From: an uncultured Eubacteriales bacterium
GTDB lineage: Bacteria; Bacillota; Clostridia; Oscillospirales; CAG-272
Assembly (NCBI GenBank): GCA_934462885.1
Contig: CAKSJC010000080.1
Span: forward strand, 1-7,202
Direction of reading: 5' to 3'
Length of the DNA stretch: 7,202 nucleotides
The translations under genes were made by a program, and so were the position numbers. A model generated the notes under the pieces. That model was not told the DNA's origin. It saw only the letters and a list, made by a program, of their open reading frames with translations, and made no database searches. Numbering within the stretch: position 1 is the first letter of the stretch; every line of letters begins with the position of its first letter. Positions 5,362-7,202 of the stretch are shown piece by piece.

Positions 5362-6825
5362 ATGCTTTACGACGTACTGATAATCGGCGCCGGATGTACG
5401 GGAATCATGACTGCAAGACTTCTTTCTTCAAAAAAATGTACCGTTGCGGTCGCGGAAGCAAAATGCGATGTCGCAATGGGCGCGACTTGCTCCAATTCGG
5501 CTATTGTTCATTCCGGATATGACGCCAAGCCCGGTACACTGAAAGCTAAACTTAATGTTCGCGGCAATCGGCTAATGAAAGAACTTGCAGCTCAGCTGGA
5601 CGTCGAACTGAAAAATGTCGGATCACATGTTGTGGGATTCAATGATGAAGATTTAAGAGTTCTCCGCGAGCTTTATGAGCGCGGAGCGGCAAACGGCGTT
5701 CCGGATCTTCGCCTTATCGGCAGAGATGAACTTCGTACTATGGAACCGAACATTTCGGAGAAAGCCGTCGGCTCTCTTTTCGCCCCGTCCGCCGCAATAA
5801 CATGTCCCTACGGGATAACTATCGCCGCCGCAGAAAACGCCGTTACAAACGGAGTTGATTTTTATTTCAATTTTAAGGTTACGGGCGCTTCCGAGGCGGG
5901 CGGAATATACTATATTTCAAACGGTCGCGATACCATAGCGGCGCGCTATGTTATAAACTGTGCGGGAGTTAATTCCGCGGATGCAGCGAAACTTCTCGGC
6001 GAGAACGATTTTCCGATAACGATCACTCCGCGCCGAGGAGAATACATTGTTCTCGATAAAGTATGCGGCAAAATGGCAAATTCTACTCTTTTCGTATGTC
6101 CGTCCGAGCGCGGCAAGGGTATTCTCGTAACCCCAACGGTTGACGGAAACCTTCTCATCGGACCGAACGCATACCCCATAGACGATTCCGCTGACACATC
6201 CACCACACAGTCGGGACTTGAAGAAATAACAAAAGGCGCTCACCGTCTCATGCCGTCCGTAAACACGCGCATGGCGATAACTTCTTTTGCCGGAGTGCGC
6301 GCGACGCCCAGCACATACGATTTCTTCATCAAAATATCGGAACAGCTTCCGCGCGTGATACACGCAGTCGGAATCGAATCTCCCGGCTTTGCTTCCTCTC
6401 CGGCGACAGCCGAATATATAGTCTCCCTTCTTGAAGAAGCGGGACTGGATCTTCCGGAACGAGAAAATTATATTCCCACACGCCGTGCCGACGGAAACCA
6501 CCGTCAGTTCAACAGGCTGAACGAAGAAGAAAAAACAGCGATATGCAAAAAAAATCCCGCATACGCAAAAATTGTTTGCAGATGTGAAACTGTTACGGAA
6601 GGAGATCTTCTTGACGCCATTCATTCTCCGATCCCGGCTGTAACCATAGATATGCTCAAAAAACGCACGAGAGCCGGAATGGGCCGCTGTCAGGGAGGCT
6701 TCTGTTCTCCGCGAGCGGCGGTTCTTATCGCAAATGAAATAAAAGAGGAACTTGACGCCGTAACAAAATGCGGCGGCGGTTCTTGGCTTGTTTCAAAGAG
6801 AAGCGGCGGGGAGGACGAAAAATGA
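5362..6825 (+). CDS. FAD-dependent oxidoreductase, GlpA-like, with C-terminal BFD-type 2Fe-2S domain
   Basis: This is a 487-residue two-domain flavoprotein. The DAO-type FAD domain begins with DVLIIGAGCTG (Rossmann GxGxxG: Gly9, Gly11, Gly14) and continues with GATCSNSAIVHSGYDAKPGT (40-59), a typical flavin-contacting region of this family, and SFAGVRATPS near 308-317. The C-terminal domain (about 400-465) has Cys406-x-Cys408, then 34 residues, then Cys443-x4-Cys448, a BFD-like 2Fe-2S site. Relatives are annotated anaerobic glycerol-3-phosphate dehydrogenase, feeding electrons to a partner flavoprotein rather than to oxygen. The ATG at 5362 is preferred over the one at 5350: AAGGATGG (5346-5353) is eight bases upstream of it and contains the earlier ATG. 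The stop overlaps the next start. Glycerol-3-phosphate is the likely substrate, but other hydroxy acids are possible. Confidence 0.9.
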   Translation: MLYDVLIIGAGCTGIMTARLLSSKKCTVAVAEAKCDVAMGATCSNSAIVHSGYDAKPGTLKAKLNVRGNRLMKELAAQLDVELKNVGSHVVGFNDEDLRVLRELYERGAANGVPDLRLIGRDELRTMEPNISEKAVGSLFAPSAAITCPYGITIAAAENAVTNGVDFYFNFKVTGASEAGGIYYISNGRDTIAARYVINCAGVNSADAAKLLGENDFPITITPRRGEYIVLDKVCGKMANSTLFVCPSERGKGILVTPTVDGNLLIGPNAYPIDDSADTSTTQSGLEEITKGAHRLMPSVNTRMAITSFAGVRATPSTYDFFIKISEQLPRVIHAVGIESPGFASSPATAEYIVSLLEEAGLDLPERENYIPTRRADGNHRQFNRLNEEEKTAICKKNPAYAKIVCRCETVTEGDLLDAIHSPIPAVTIDMLKKRTRAGMGRCQGGFCSPRAAVLIANEIKEELDAVTKCGGGSWLVSKRSGGEDEK

Positions 6826-7202
6826 AGAAAAAACTTATTATAATAGGCGGAGGTCCGGCGGGTCTTGCCGCCGCTCACGCGGCTTACGAAAAGGGGCTTC
6901 CGGCCGATGATATTCTGATACTCGAACGCGACAGCGAGCCGGGAGGAATCTTAAATCAGTGCATCCATGCGGGCTTCGGTCTTCATCGATTCGGCGAGGA
7001 GCTTTCCGGACCGGAATACGCGGCGCGTTACATCAAAATGGTTGAAGACGACGGGATAGAGATACTTACCGACTGCATGGTTCTTTCGCTTACCGGCGAT
7101 CGCAAGGTGACGTTTATTTCTCCGAAACTGGGATATGTCACGGCGGAAACCGACACCGTTATTCTTGCAATGGGCTGCCGCGAAAGAACAAGAGGAGCTC
7201 TG
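6822..7202 (+). CDS. NAD(P)/FAD-dependent oxidoreductase, partner of the GlpA-like protein (3' truncated by window)
   Basis: The first 127 codons are present. The protein starts with a dinucleotide-binding fold, LIIIGGGPAGLAAA (5-18), with the acidic residue Glu35 at the end of the second strand, followed by EPGGILNQCIHAGFG (39-53) and GPEYAARYI. The latter two are characteristic of the flavoprotein that accompanies DAO-BFD proteins in Clostridia and Thermotoga; ILAMGCRERTRGAL near the break resembles the usual second FAD-contact segment. Its ATGA overlap with the preceding gene and a GGGAGG site (6809-6814) seven bases upstream indicate translational coupling. It likely passes electrons from the GlpA-like subunit to NAD(P) or another acceptor. 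In related operons a small DUF1667 protein often follows, but it would lie beyond this window. Confidence 0.88.
   Translation, partial: MKKKLIIIGGGPAGLAAAHAAYEKGLPADDILILERDSEPGGILNQCIHAGFGLHRFGEELSGPEYAARYIKMVEDDGIEILTDCMVLSLTGDRKVTFISPKLGYVTAETDTVILAMGCRERTRGAL

Noticed and set aside
5917..6624. 235-residue open frame on the - strand
   Set aside because: It lies entirely antisense to the GlpA-like gene, which has clear family motifs along its length. Its own translation is rich in Arg, Cys, Phe and Tyr with no domain signal.

Overview
The window looks like a piece of a bacterial chromosome from a Firmicutes (Bacillota) lineage, most likely Clostridia. The reasons are strong AGGAGG-type ribosome binding sites, near-consensus sigma-A promoters with 17-base spacers, a TTG start, and a GlpA-like FAD oxidoreductase with a BFD-type iron-sulfur tail followed by a second flavoprotein, a pairing common in Clostridia and Thermotoga. 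The taxonomic call is inference. No mobile element, CRISPR array or phage gene is visible.

Layout: a tRNA-Gly(GCC) lies at the left edge (+ strand), followed by a perfect inverted-repeat terminator that should work in both directions. Bases 109-352 hold no convincing gene but contain a very stable 16-18 bp hairpin and a weaker one. Five genes on the - strand follow. In transcription order (right to left) they are a hydroxypyruvate-isomerase-like TIM barrel protein (4198-4995), an amidohydrolase of the Amidohydro_2/ACMSD-like group (3130-4026), two tandem PHP-domain proteins (2371-3081 and 1472-2197), and a DUF2961/GH172 protein (353-1399). The isomerase has its own promoter with perfect consensus boxes. 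The amidohydrolase and the genes after it have a second strong promoter followed by an iterated AAAAGTATATA motif.

Across a divergent intergenic region of about 370 bases, a + strand operon starts: a GlpA-like FAD oxidoreductase with a C-terminal 2Fe-2S site (5362-6825), then a translationally coupled NAD(P)/FAD oxidoreductase cut off by the window end (6822-7202).

How the genes may work together: the - strand set has the look of an intracellular carbohydrate or sugar-acid catabolic cassette (glycoside hydrolase, isomerase/epimerase, three metal-dependent hydrolases), but no transporter or regulator is visible and the substrate cannot be read from the sequence. The + strand pair probably oxidises glycerol-3-phosphate or a similar hydroxy acid. 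The most notable observation is that one PHP paralog has lost several metal-binding histidines that its tandem neighbour keeps.
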